Below are positions 23,561 to 36,100 of a DNA stretch of 64,000 nucleotides, in pieces (position 1 is the stretch's first letter; each line of letters opens with the position of its first letter). The translations under genes and the position numbers were made by a program. Origin of the DNA: Sphagnum compactum (lineage: Eukaryota > Bryophyta > Sphagnopsida > Sphagnales); contig OZ234499.1 of the NCBI GenBank assembly GCA_965153455.1, positions 124,001 through 188,000 of the forward strand, written 5' to 3'. A model generated the notes under the pieces. The model saw only the letters and a list, made by a program, of their open reading frames with translations, was not told where the DNA came from and searched no databases.

Positions 23561-25753
23561 GCCATGTTATCTAAGAAGCTGAAAGCAAGCAAGCAAGCCA
23601 ACCAGGCGTTCCATCCACGCGCACCACCACCATCACGTCCACCTGCTGCTATCCTCGCATCAATCATCACCGTCTTCTTCGTCTTCGTCTTCTTTCATTC
23701 CGGCGGCATGTTGTGGAATTTGCCAAACAGGCTCAGGACATACAACGGACATCATGCGGTTTTACATCGCCTTCTTCGTCTCCCCGTTTATTTGGTACTT
23801 ATTTCTTTTGTTGCCCTCCTTCCTCTTACTCTCTTTTGCATCAGTCATTGCAGTGTGGCACCTGTTGGTGTTGCTGTTGTTGAATCACCCTGCTTTTTCT
23901 TTCCTCCAGCTTTCTATGCTCCTTCTGCTTCTGGAGTAAGGTTTTGGGAATAGGGGTAAGGGGGAAAAACTAGGGCATGGGTATGGTTCGAGACTGTTGT
24001 TTTTTTCTCCCCTACCAGAAAATTTCAGTCCCTCTTTCGTTTGTTTCCAGTTTTTGGAGCATTTGTTTCGTCTCGGTGAAGGCTAGTTAGTGCTGGTGGT
24101 TGTTGTTCGGAAGAAGTCTCTGACTGCTTGGGATTGCTGACAACTGTTGTGAGGGGTTTGGAAATCTGAGAATATCCAGCGTCTTTTAGGTCCTTAACTG
24201 GTAGGATGACGACAGAGGGAGAGGGTTTGTTCGCTGGATTTGCTCGAATCATAGACGGATGTTTGGAGCAGCATTTTTCTTGAATTTGTGTTCTCCTGGA
24301 CACTTGTGTGTGTGTTCCGGGAGAGTAGGTATGTCTGGGGTTTGACTGGTTGGGGTTGCTCTGAGGCTCTGCCCAATGCTTCTCCACAAAACATCCTACT
24401 TAGCATTCCTTGTGGCAATGGTCAATAGCGTTTGGAAAGTATTATTCCCAAAGAGGGTGTCTCTCGCTGTTATACATGAACTGTCCAAATCCATTTGAGG
24501 GATGTAAGCTGACAATTGAGGGGTGTCATCCAAGTCAAGCACTGTAAACAGCTAGGCATTGGCATGGAAGATTCATCAATGATATTCCTGGCAATGCACA
24601 TAGGTAGAGGGATTGATTGTTTCTCACAGAAACGATTGTCACTCCTGGGGTCTTCAGGGTCACAACTTTGTAGATTCCCTAAGTGAGCCAGCTACTGTCA
24701 ACTCAAACAGCTCCTGAAATTGAATTAGTCAAGGAGCTGGCCTTGAAATGATGCCTCCTCAACCATGTGGGTTCCTGTTAGGTGGTAGAAGGACATTCAG
24801 ACTCTGTGGTTTTCTTGGCAAGTTGGTTTTTGTCTGCGATTCATCAATATCCACTATTATTGCTCTTTAGAGAAAATTGAGGTTGCCAGACCAATCGTGT
24901 CTCTCCCTCTTAACTTTGGCAAAAATAATGCTGCAGAAGATGTCATTACCTGTTTTCAGGTTGAGTCTAGGGGTTAATTAACAACTACTGAGGTGCGTCT
25001 ATTGAGCTGGATGACAGGATCTATGGTGGTGATGTCTGGGTTTGAGACATACTTGGAATTTGACAGCAGGCTACTTTGAAGCTTTCCAGTCTCCAAGCAC
25101 TGCACAAGTAGTTGTGCTTCTTTGTACAGGGACATTGTGTACAGGGACTGATCAAGTTGCAGAGAGGAAGTTCTATTGACTCTTTCTCCTATGAGAATGG
25201 TGAGTCATTTCTTGCAACATATCCTCAGTATTGCGATTTCCTCATGGTTCAATAGGAGCATTATTCAGTACTCCCCCAGTCTGCCTTGTGCTTAATAGCC
25301 AAAGATCGTATTTGCATACCTTTGTGATTGTGTTCAAGATCTCTTATCTGTTCAAGGTCAACCATAGGTTGTCAATGATTACTTTTCCAGTAGTGCATTC
25401 ACAATGTGCCTACCCTCCAGTAGCCAGCATTCAAACCAAGATCCTGAATTCTAATGTACATTTGACCCAGGATGGGTTTGCCCTGCTCTCTCCTCTATTT
25501 GAAGTTCAATTATCTTCTGTCCATATGTTTCTTTTCCCTCAGTGCTTGGATTGTGTTCTTTTTTCTTTTATCCATGGCATGGACTGTGTGCTTGTCATCT
25601 CTTGCTTTCCCAACAACTTACTTCTCTGTTTTGCACACCATCTCAGTGATTTACTTCCTAAAGGGTTTGCTGCAGTTAGAAGGGATACAGCTGCCGAAAT
25701 GTAGTCCAATCTTTATCTTGAATTTTTACAAATGAATCTTGTATTACTTTTTG
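23561..25753 (+). promoter_or_regulatory. Probable promoter and spliced leader of the LON-domain gene
   Basis: At about 23565-23935 the plus strand becomes CT-rich with tcttcttcgtcttcgtctt-like words, typical of plant 5' leaders, and ends at GGAGTAAGG (about 23936), a good splice donor. If this is a non-coding first exon, the intron would run to somewhere before 25754. The short frames in it (61 codons at 23754-23939, 129 codons at 23564-23953) are low-complexity hydrophobic strings produced by the CT bias and are not likely proteins. This is inference; a transcript is not visible. Confidence 0.3.
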
Positions 25754-26815
25754 ATGTCTCTCAATGTGATGGTTCAGAATACAATGTGTACAGCAGTCTC
25801 CTCAACCCAGCTCATGCATCCAGCATTCCTCTGCGACTCTGGGACTTACAGCAATGAGAAACCATCTACGATTGCCTGTCTTGCTACCTCATCATACTAC
25901 CTTTCTTCCAGCAAACCTCCAGTCTTTTTTCACAGGCCTAGGTGTTTGGTGATGTTGTCTCATAGAGGACTTAGCAACTATGAGTTTGCCCAGTGGGCAG
26001 AATATAGGGCAGTTGAAAGAGGGAGGAATCAACTTTTTGGTGGAAGTCAGGGTGTTCAAGTGAGAGACCAAAGTGTTGGAGAATACATAGGAGTGTCAGT
26101 ACTTTCACAAAGGAATAGGGGGTCAAGGCAACATATAGTAATTAAGTGTACAGCATCTGAGGAGGCACATGCAGACAGGCCAATTGAGCTTCCTATCTTC
26201 CCTCTTCCACTGGTTCTCTTCCCAGGTGCTATCCTTCCATTGCAAATTTTCGAGTTCCGTTACCGTATTATGATGCATACACTTCTGCAGACAGATTTGC
26301 GGTTTGGTGTGGTGTATACAGACAAGGGCACAGGAATTGCTGTTGTTGGTTGTGTGGGAGAAGTAATAAAACATGAAAGACTGGTTGATGACCGCTTCTT
26401 CATGATATGCAAGGGGCAGGAACGTTTCAGAGTGCTCAGCATGGTGCGCACCAAGCCCTATTTGGTGGCACAGGTAGAGTGGCTTGAGGACAAGCCATCA
26501 CAGGAGGCAGAAGATGTAGAGACACTGGCAACAGAAGTGGAGACATATATGAAGGATGTAATTCGCATTTCCAATCGTGTCAATGGGAAGCCAGACAAGG
26601 ATGTCCCAGATGACTTGCGTAAAAAGTTGTTTCCTACTCCTTTTTCATTCTGGGTGGGCAGCACATTTGAAGGTGCTCCTGTGGAGCAGCAGGCGCTGCT
26701 AGAATTGGAAGATACTGCTGTCCGCCTGAAGAGAGAGAAGGAGACTCTGAGAAACACGTTGAATTATTTGACTGCTGCATCAGCTGTTAAGGATGCATTT
26801 CCCTCTATGGAATAA
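25754..26815 (+). CDS. Plastid LON substrate-binding (N-terminal) domain protein
   Basis: An uninterrupted frame of 353 residues from the ATG at 25754; ATGs at 25769 and later are alternatives, and a short upstream coding exon is possible. Residues 1 to about 140 are rich in Ser, Thr and Arg with few conserved features, as expected of a chloroplast transit peptide plus linker. The LON substrate-binding domain begins near residue 144 with IELPIFPLPLVLFPGAILPL and includes FEFRYRIMMHTLLQTDLRFG, GCVGEVIKHERLVDDRFF and ICKGQERFRVL. The C-terminal helix ends with ETLRNTLNYLTAASAVKDAF. This closely follows the Arabidopsis At1g35340 type. The protein has no AAA ATPase and no serine-lysine protease domain, so it is not a Lon protease. 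A role as adaptor or scaffold in plastid protein quality control is guessed for the family but unproven. The coding region lacks introns. Confidence 0.92.
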   Translation: MSLNVMVQNTMCTAVSSTQLMHPAFLCDSGTYSNEKPSTIACLATSSYYLSSSKPPVFFHRPRCLVMLSHRGLSNYEFAQWAEYRAVERGRNQLFGGSQGVQVRDQSVGEYIGVSVLSQRNRGSRQHIVIKCTASEEAHADRPIELPIFPLPLVLFPGAILPLQIFEFRYRIMMHTLLQTDLRFGVVYTDKGTGIAVVGCVGEVIKHERLVDDRFFMICKGQERFRVLSMVRTKPYLVAQVEWLEDKPSQEAEDVETLATEVETYMKDVIRISNRVNGKPDKDVPDDLRKKLFPTPFSFWVGSTFEGAPVEQQALLELEDTAVRLKREKETLRNTLNYLTAASAVKDAFPSME

Positions 26816-28050
26816 TAAAGATTTGATATATCACATCATAATCTGGCTGTAAACACCGGCTGACATTGAGAGCAAAAAAGGTTACCATCCTGACTGTGCA
26901 TTTATCCAGATCTTTTAATGCACACTGAAGACAGAGCTGCACTGTTGAGCAGAGAGCTGGTCTGGTTGGCTACAGAAGTTACAGAATGTAGACCAACAGG
27001 GACAGACATGAGTGAGACATGAGGACACAAGATGAATGCCTGTCTCCTACAGAGTTGTGCTTCATGAAGTGGTTTGTGACCTGATCGAGTTTGCCAAATC
27101 ATCCTGGTTTGTTTCTGCCTAGTCCAGTACGTAGTGTCCAACAGCAGAGATGTTTTACTGAACCTGCAACTGAAAAGTGCTCTTGGCATGAGATAGTTGA
27201 ATTGAGGCATGTACATTCTTGTCATAGGACTTATAATGAAATGTGTGATTTGTGCTCATGCATAAAGAATTGCTTAGTGGCTAGTCGCTCCACTTCACAA
27301 TTTATCTGCAGTATCCTTGGGGCTTCTTGTCTCTGATGAGTATCCTTGAGTCAATTATCCTTTCCAGACTAGAATCATTTCTGCAGCTGCTGGTGCAAAT
27401 TCTGCTGATTCAAGTGGACTACCTGACTGCTAAACCTAAATCAGTAGTGCTTTTATTTGACTGCAGTTTGAGGATTTATAAATGTCCAGAGCACAGTTAT
27501 TCCTTCTGTAGTTCAAGGAATGTTAGATATTCAGTAGCACTTTTGTCTCTTCTGAACTTAAGGAATGGCAGATGTTCAGTAGAACATGGTCAGTAGAATC
27601 AGAAATACAATCTAGTTAGAAGGGGTGCATATGCAGAACTTCTTAAGAACTTCTCCAGGTTTTTCTTTTTTGTGTTCTGAAGAGGAGAGCAAGAAAACTT
27701 GATGTCAGCAACTAGGAGAAAAGGAACTGTTCAGGATCAATTGGTTGCAGAGATTTTTGCAAGTGGGGGGGACCTGGAAGTTGGAGGGGTTTGCAGAAGG
27801 GTTGGTTTTAATAACTTTGTTGGTTTCTGAGAAATTGATCACAAAGAGAGTGCAGATAACAAGTACCAAATTAGAACCAATGAAGCATATGGCTGAACAT
27901 AAGAACTCTAGTTTGTAACAAAAACTTGGTAAAATTACACATGATTTAGAAGTGTCTAACATACATTATGTACACAGTTGTTCAAGTACTTTATTGGAAG
28001 ATGTTCACCTTAATGAAGGTAAACGTATTTTGCACATACTTTTATGGTAA
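26816..28050. other. 3' region of the LON-domain gene and spacer
   Basis: The stop codon overlaps an aataa string and is followed by moderately GC-balanced DNA that probably contains the 3' untranslated region. Short open frames on both strands are unremarkable. Two similar strings (ttc-aaggaatg-tagat-ttcagtag) recur near 27510 and 27560. No gene is recognised. Confidence 0.4.
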
Positions 28051-28059
28051 CATGCAATG

Positions 28060-30045
28060 TTACATACCGCTTTGCAATTCAATGACAATGTGTCTAAAAG
28101 TTGGTCTACATTCAGGCACATGATCCCAACAACTTGTGATCAACTTGTTCAATGGATCATTTGGATTGCCTCGCAAGGAAGGTTGTGGTGGATGCCAGAT
28201 CCACTTATCAAGAATCAAATTTTGAGCGTTCATGGTCTTTGAAAGCCTCATCTCCAGAGAGGATTTCATAGCAAACCATTGCAAAGCTATATACATCTGC
28301 CTTGGCTGTGTATTCAAATAGCTTATTGTCTCGCATAGCTTAAAAATTTTCTGGAGCCCTCCAATAGCCAGTACCTACACTATGAACTAGTTATGAAGCT
28401 TGAACATTTTGGGAAGCACCAAAATCTGTGATCTTCACATGCAAACTATTGGGATGTTCATGGACGTTATATTTCTGGCTTTTAAATCCCTATGGAACAC
28501 ATGTTTACTATGCAAAGTGCCACGCCTTTAGCAACTCAAATGATCAAAGCTTTAGCTTCAATTGAGAAAGTGGCTGTCTTGTTTTTTTGGTTTCTTTCCG
28601 ATACTCAATAAGCTTTCGAAGGTCATTTGGTAGCCACTCTAGAACGATTGATGTTCTAAAATGGTCTATACAATATCCTATCAATTGAACATTGTGAGGA
28701 TGATTCAATTTGACCAAAAAATCAAGTTCCACTCGAAAAGATGGATCTTGCTCTTGTCCTTCACAATTCTTGAAGATTTTTGAGAGCATATTTACAACCT
28801 TCAATTTTGGTCTCAATCACTTGCACATGATCATCTTCATGTCCGTATATCCTTCGAACAATTTGAATTGTTGAAGGATCAATGCGAAGGTACTTAGGCA
28901 ACCCTCGTACGTCACATGTGGTCATGCTTGACTTCACTCCATCCAATTGAAATAGATTCCCAACAATTGATATTTGTTTCAAGCCACTTTGGCCATCGAG
29001 GCAAAAGAAATGCATCATGTGGTGAAGTATGGCCGTCGTGCTGTTCAAGAATTTCTTGGGGTTCACTGCAAGATGCAATACTCCACTATAGTGAGTATTA
29101 AAAGACCTCAAACCATCTAGTACTCTACACGCTTCCATAGCTGTAGGTCTAAATAATGGGTTAGAATTTCAACAAGCTTGGATGAGATCCCTCACTTTCC
29201 ATCAACATCATGTGGCAAGATTGGCCTATGACCTGCCATGATACCAAATTGGTTGGCACATCATCAAATGGCAACTTCCCTGTCAAAATTTCATAACATG
29301 TTATTCCAAAACCATGTATATCTACCTTGGCTGAGTATGTGACAGGAGATTGTTTATCATGGGCAAGTCATGGTGAAGAAATTGTTCAGGAGCCATCCAT
29401 CAAATTGTACCTAGTTCGAGTTTTGTATTTGGTATTGACCCTCCTTCAAAGGAATATATGTCTTCATGATCATGGAAATATCTTCGCCTTCCTTCGCCAC
29501 TTGGTCTAAAATTATAAATGAAGAAACTTTGGCTTCAATGTAATTGCCATGGTCAATCACTAAATATGTTCTTAGATTTGATATCCCTATGCATACGACC
29601 CTTCATATGCAAAATTTGAAATCCTTTTGCAATTTGTTTGATAATGTCAATTGACTCTCTTTGAGTAAATGGCACGCCTCTACCCTCCTTCTCATCTAAA
29701 TGTTTATCAATTAAATCAAGCAAATCTGCATCCATTAACTCCATGACAATGTTACAACTCCACCTACCATCATCATTAGTAGGAAGTGTCACTCCTACCA
29801 ATTGAACTATATGTGGGTGTCGAAATCTAATCAAAAACTCCCATTGTTTGTAAATGTAATTGCATTCCCTAATGTCAAAGTCCACATTCAATTGCTTAAC
29901 TGCAACAGTACAGCCCAAACACTTGGATTTCCACAAAATTTCATGAATTCAATTCCTTCCAAAGAACCCCCTTTGCACATCTCCCGTCCACTCCCAGATA
30001 CAAATATTCAGTGGCTCCTAGCCCTCTAAACCTTAATTCTTTGTT
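28060..30045 (-). pseudogene. Twin-kinase-domain protein, inactivated by frameshifts and stops
   Basis: Read from 30045 downward, the minus strand encodes the remains of two protein kinase domains of the plant TKL/receptor-like class. Domain 1 starts near LGATEYLYLGVDG, then has VAVKQLNVDF with the ATP lysine, FRHPHIVQLVGVTL, VMELMDADLLDLIDKHL, and the catalytic loop HRDIKSKN near 29570. Just after this, an extra T near 29565 shifts the frame. MAPEQF and a C-lobe with stops follow to about 29150. A linker with MEACRVLDGL leads to domain 2 at about 28830: YALKNLQEL, LVKLNHPHNVQLIGYC, then broken subdomains, and finally ITSCWDHVPECRPTF, the subdomain XI arginine region. Multiple stops and shifts in both domains make a functional product unlikely. 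Tandem kinase domains with DLLDLI-type motifs recall families expanded in mosses. Undetected introns could explain some breaks, but not the 1-base shift in the catalytic loop. Confidence 0.75.
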
Positions 30046-30532
30046 AAAGAAATGTGCTGTTAAAGAAATCAATATTTTCTCTAGGGTGTTCCCAATAGCA
30101 CTTTACTTTATCTCATATCATTTCCCCAAGTTCTCCCCTTCTCACCTATATAGGTGAACTTTTTTCAAGTTGTGTTTTGGTGTGGAGAGTGGACTTTCCA
30201 TGAATGTTTTAATTTAGGGTGAGGCAGGAATCAAAGGAAAGAGCTCCCAAGTTCCTGACATGTTCCTCAAAGAGTTCCCAACAGCACCTCACATTTATCC
30301 CATATGCTTTGGCAAATGTTGTCCTGCTTTCACCTACATAGATGGGCCAAAGAGGAGGAACTCCACATTTCAAAATGGAACCTTCTTTCTTTTCTTAATG
30401 ATGAGCCAATCAATCAAATTGGCTCATTACAAACCCAAAAAAAAAATTAAAAAATTGAATTTGGGAAGCAGCTTGGCTAATGAATATGAGAGGAGGGGTG
30501 AATAGGGGTAAGTCTTGCTGTACAAAAGTTGC

Positions 30533-31280
30533 ACACTCAAAGGGTGAGTGCCATATGTCCGAGCTGTAAAAAAGTTCAACACTGAAGAGTGTGAGATGCA
30601 AAAATATTCAACACAGAAGAGTGTGACATGAGAAAAAAAAGCTCAACATGGAAGAATGAGAGGTGCAAATAAGTTCAATAAGGAAGAATGTCAGATGCAA
30701 AAAAGTTCAACATAAAACCATGTGAACCCAAAAAGTGGCAAGTAAAGCTTTAACATGCATACAGACGAATGTTGGTTGGTTATTGGGAAATCGGCTGAAT
30801 ATCAACATCGATCAGTTACTCGGAAATCAGCCAATTATCAACAAGGGTCCAAGGTTAAGTTAACAACCTTATCTTGATCTTGTTGTGAGTTATCTTGGTC
30901 TTGGTATGGGTTTAGGGTTCAGGGTTTAGGACATGATTGGAATCAACAATTAGGTTATTAACTTACCCCTGCACCCTTGTTGATAATCGGCTAATTTCCC
31001 AATAACTGGCCAGCATTGGTCTGTACACACGATAAAGCCCGTGACCTCAATTACCACTTTTTGAGCTCACATGGTTCCAACTTTTTGCATCTCACATTCT
31101 TCCATGTTGAGCTTTTTTCCCCATCTCATGCTCTTTCATGTTGATTTTTTTTTGCATCTCAGGCTCTTCCATGTTGGACTTTTTTGCACCTCACCTTTTC
31201 ATGTTGAATGTTTTGTATCTCACGTTCTTCTGTGTTAAACTTTTTTACTTGGACTTTTTGGCATCTCACCTTTTGAGTGG
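30533..31280. mobile_element. Fold-back element with long inverted arms built of short tandem units
   Basis: The left arm (about 30533-30870) and right arm (about 30952-31280) are inverted copies. Each arm is made of five or so degenerate units of about 33-38 bp, of the form aaaaaagttcaacatggaag plus aatgtgagatgc. These are followed inward by ccatgtgagc-caaaaagtgg, then by gttattgggaaat-ggc-gaatatcaacaagggt and taagttaa. The central spacer is about 80 bases and contains gggtttagggttcagggttt. No protein is encoded. Long TIRs with internal short repeats are the mark of fold-back type non-autonomous DNA transposons. Exact ends and target duplication were not resolved. Confidence 0.65.
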
Positions 31281-33129
31281 GCCAGGGCTAAACCACACCC
31301 ACATTGATACCAATTACCATGATGAAGATGATGGATGAAAAACATTTTCAGTCCAATCCCATTGTTTTAAAGTAAAGATGTATGGGTCCACCATTTCAAA
31401 GTAGGGTAATGTGGGTTTATTGGGGACCCACCACAAAAATAAAATAATGTCTAGTGGAGACCACGAGATGCTATCTACCCCCCATCGAGCATTGTTTGAT
31501 GCCCTTTCCACGCCTAACAGTGCAACCCTGAAACATTGACTTAGATCTTTTGTTGAATAAAAGAACATGTAGAACCATGTTGTGTGGTTTTATGTAAAAC
31601 CATGCAAGGCCGAAAAAAGAAAACATGTGCAAGAAAACAAGAAAAATCGGACAAAATTCAATGGGGGGGTATTTAACATCTCACGTGGTGACCAACTATG
31701 GAATAAACATGGTCCCATCAATAAATTTACATCATTTAAAAATATCCCCACTAATAAATCTACATCATATTTCATATCCTATTTAATTTTAAGGTAGGGT
31801 TTATGGTTGAACTTTGCTTCTTAAAACTAGGAACCTTGATCCTTGTTCCTTGCAACACATTGTAATTGCTTCAAGGAAGTATATTTTATTTTATTTTTTG
31901 CAAAAAGCGTCATGTTACTGTTTATTTGTCTTCACCTTGCAACAATAAAAGTAGGGGGGGTAACAAGTCCCCTTGTGTTTTGTTCTATTCATGTAACAAG
32001 AAATGCTGGGAGCACACCATGCCCCCCATGTTATTTTTGTTTCAAAGCAAAGCAAGGGAGGGGCATTGTAAGCCCCTTCATTCTCCTTTTCTTGTAAGTA
32101 CAAAACCAACCAATATTCTTGGGAGGGCAACACACTTTCCCCTTTGTCATCATCGTCTTGCAACCACCTCCTTTGTAGCATTGTTAATGATATGATTTTG
32201 CAGGTGTTAAATATATTATTCCATGAATAAATTATTTATCTATATATCATTACTAGGTCCTTGTCCTACTCCATTGGAATGAGTACCATGTGAATATACT
32301 AACTAGGACAACATTCAATCCGTTCTAATTTTAGAAATTAATTCAATTAAATCCACATGCAATGTTAAAACAACACAGAATGGGAAAAAGAACACCTTTT
32401 ATATTCCAATAAACCATAAAGCTCTATAATGTTTTTCTCTTTTCCTTCCTTTCATCACTCCTCTCCTTGCTTTCTTTCTTTCTCGTAGGTTAGCAAAAAA
32501 ACATATATTAGATCACTTCAAGTTAATCGAAATGTGTTTTTATATTCCTTGTAAAAAAAATTTATAATTGTCTAATTGTCTAGCAACTCAACTTGCCACA
32601 AATCATTTACACTGTGTTGTCATAACAATATGTTACCATACCAATTTGCTCATACTATCATACTGATTTGCCTACTTTGTCACATTGTTTTGTCTATTCT
32701 GCCATCTTGATTTGTCTATGTATATGGACTTGCCTATATGTTTAGGGTTCTATATCCTTTTCCTAACATTATTCCTTTCTTAATTATTGTAGTGTCCCCA
32801 CATCGTAGTTAAACTTTTTAGATTTGTCTAAAATGTCCGCTATTCTTAGCATATACTACCATCTAACAAGTGGTAAGATAGTCCTTTATTTCATTATCAA
32901 AAGACTTTGTTCCATCCTTAGTTGTTGTAATTTGCTCACCCCTCACGTACTAGTTGATTCAATTAGGTTTCACTAGGTGAAGAAGGCACTATTGGTAATG
33001 CGCAATCTTACCAATGCATGGTTGTTTTGTCAATTTATCCACCAAGTGTCGAGTGTGTAATATGGCCGCTTATAAGTACAATGCATCTGGGCCAAGGTGT
33101 GTATCTGCCACCTAAAACTTCGTGAATTC
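31281..33129. other. Intergenic stretch with a 22-bp minisatellite
   Basis: No gene is recognised. At 32637-32740 about four degenerate copies of a 22-bp unit occur (catactgatttgcctactttg and variants). The rest is AT-rich with short frames on both strands. Confidence 0.45.
32637..32740. repeat. Minisatellite, 22-bp unit, about four copies
   Basis: Successive units begin cata-ccaatttgctc, cata-ctgatttgcct, caca-ttgttttgtct and catc-ttgatttgtct with constant 22-base spacing. Confidence 0.65.
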
Positions 33130-36100
33130 ATAGCTCAATTTTTCAGTGAATTGCTTCCATAGTGCGATCTCCCAAGTCAATAAAACAAACTAACGCCTGA
33201 TAACAATCCATTAGTTGCCTCCATTGTTTAGGCTCGGCATGAGCTCGATTTACCACATGATCCGGGATGGTTTCCATTCGTGTCATAGCAAAAGTTGGTA
33301 TGCTAGAGACAACAATTTGGTGGCGGTGGTAATATTCTTGATGGGCATACTCCAACCTATAGTAATATTTCAAGGAATAGAACCCTAGGCAACCCACCTT
33401 GAACTTTAATACTCCATATCCTATTGGTTGATGATATTAGATGTAACAACATATTATGTTGTAAGCTAAGAACTTTTTCCACTCCAAATCCTCTATAACC
33501 CACATTATTAAAAACTGCTTCTCAATGATATGACCTCATAGTGCTAGCAGTGTTACTCCTACCCTCAAACAAATTTGAAAACGATGCAATAGGTAGTATG
33601 TTTATGGGTTTAGTAGCAATGGAAAAACATATTCTAACTCTAGCATCATATGCATCATATCACTCTTAAAATATGACTTGACACTTGCCTTTTTTACTAG
33701 ACTTGGATGTTTGACCCTAGGAGCAACAACTCCATAGATGATCTTCTTCATCTTGGTCTCTACCCATTCTCTATCCATGCTAGTAGCCTGATCTTTGTTT
33801 CCTACCTTCTACTCTTTTGTTTTGCCCTTATTTGTAGGATCCATTACTACTTTATGATTCCTTATCAATTTCTCAATAACTGTTGTCTCATCCTCATCAT
33901 CTTATGATAAAGAAACCTATTTTGCCTCTTTTTGAGTCGTTTCTTCATTAACAACCTCCTTTGTGTCTTCTTCCTCTTTATTTTTCTTTTCCAACCACTG
34001 AATACATTCATATGTAGCATCAACATCACAAACTTCATGGGTCATGATTTGGTAATAATAATTGTGAAAAATTTTCTTTTCATAGGTTCGTATGGAATAG
34101 ACACAAATGTCATTTAGCTACTTGTATTGTTTGAACATTGATGTCGTGTGCATTGTTTAGACACAAATGTCATATGCATGTGTGTTGTTTAGACACAAAT
34201 GTTGTATGTCTATTCGTGTTGTTTACATACAAAAGTTGTGCACACGACTTTTGTGTTTAAATAATGCATGACATTCATGTTTAAATGATACAAACCTATG
34301 AAATAACAGATTTCACACAATTTAAAACGAACCCATGAAGCCTATAAATTTGTGATGAAAAGCACCGGTGTACTTCCCTGTTTGCTTAAAATGCCATTTC
34401 TTGAACTCTATTCTAACCTCTTCCAGGAGCTCACCCATTTTTATTGGAAGCTGCTTTACGAATTCATCGTACAACATTGCTTTGGTTTTGTTTTTAATGA
34501 CCACACTTTCCCAATCATTGGCAGTTTGTAAAATAAGCAATTCCACTGTGCCTTGTGCCACTTGTAACTCCTTCCATAACTTCTTTTCATTTGCCACTAG
34601 AAGTGTCCAATCCTTGTGATGATTTTCACAAACATTTTCCATAATTGCCATCTGAGTACTCAATTCCTCTTTTCGTTGGTGCACAACCTCCTCCATTCCC
34701 TTCAATTTTTCATATAGGTTAAGCTGCTCATTTCTAAGTACTTTGATTTCCTTGTTTCTAAAGTTGATTTTTGCATCAACCTTTGTGATGATCTTTTGAT
34801 AACGTTTTAGCCCTTCCTTCTTCTCTATCTCTACAACTTTTTTAACCATCTCTAGTTCCATCAAAACTATTTCCTCTTGATGAGTCTGTGATTTCATGAA
34901 TTGTTGGTGTAGTTGTTTGATCTTCTTCTTTGTTTCCTTCAACAACCTTTCTTAGTTTGACTTGTCTTGTGTTAGATGAGCCTCAAGATGGAGGTTCCTC
35001 TTCTGTACTTCTGCTAAAGCTTCACTTGTCTCCCTCTTCTCATTCTCTAAAGTAGTAACTCTTGTCTTCAATTAAAACATTTCTTTTCTTGAAGTCCTTT
35101 GGCTAAGTTTTTCATAAAGTGTCTTCTTAACTTGGTTTGCCAATTGCTTCTATGTTTCCTCCAAATGTTTTGCCATCCTCTCATTTTCCTTTTGCAACTC
35201 TTGAATTTCACCATTCTTCTTCTTGATCTTTTGTGCCAACATTTCCAACTGCTCAACCACAACATCCAAGTCCCCATTGGTGGATGCACCATTTTCCATA
35301 ACCACTAACTGTTTTGCCATATCATTAACAACTTCTTGCCATTGTTGGTCCATCAATACTAATGCTCCTACATGTAGTTCTTCCTCTCTCTCGTGCACTT
35401 CTTCTTCCTGTTGATTTTTTTTTATTTGTTCATCTTCTTCAGGTTGCATTAACAACTCCCTCTCTAGTTGTTGATGAAATGGCTCTTTTACCGTAGTGAT
35501 CTCCACATCCTCATATTCTAAATATTGAGATTTGTCATCTTTTCCTCCAGCGATCACCTCCTCATTGACTATCTCCTACACTTTTTCCTTCTCCATATCC
35601 ACATTTGTTAGAGCATTATGTATACCCTTTTTTTCTATCAATTGGGGCTTTACTTCTTCCGCAATGGGTATTAAAGGTTTTGCCATTTTCTCACCAGGTA
35701 TTTCAACATTCTTCCTTCCAATCTCACTCAAAATGCTTGAGGCTTCAACAACCTCACCAAGATTCCCCTCTTGGGTTGGAGATACATCTGTGATCTCCTT
35801 ACTTGTGGTTATAGCCAATTTGCTCTTCTTCTTTTTTACTAGCAAGATTGCATTAACATCTACAATCATCTTTTCCTTCTTGTTTTGGGTCTTTTTCTTG
35901 GTCCCAATAGACTCTGCTTTCTCTGGTTCCCACTGCTTCAAGAAGTAATGACCAATAATGGTCGAAGTTGGTTCGGCTAATGTATTCCCAATTTTCCTTG
36001 CCTTGCACTGAATGGTAATAGTCTCATTTTGCAACTTCTGGGAAAACCAAATAGCCCAATAACCTTTTCTTTCTCTATTGCCAACATTGTTGAAATCAAA

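Noticed and set aside
23564-23953. 129- and 61-codon plus-strand frames rich in Leu and Phe
   Set aside because: They sit in a CT-rich probable leader that ends at a good splice donor; the hydrophobic strings follow from the base bias.
24025-24387. 120-codon minus-strand frame rich in Ser, Pro and Gln, ending in KRKRD
   Set aside because: No family recognised, no splice partners found, and it lies antisense to the probable leader intron of the LON-domain gene. Kept only as a note.
25231-25704. 157-codon plus-strand frame just upstream of the LON-domain gene
   Set aside because: No recognisable domain, not in frame with a clear junction to 25754, and its start is not supported; probably leader intron sequence.
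30915-30940. gggtttagggttcagggttt, resembling plant telomere repeat
   Set aside because: Only two or three degenerate heptamers in the centre of the fold-back element; too few to call an interstitial telomere array. Single tttaggg words near 5790 and 60600 were dismissed likewise.
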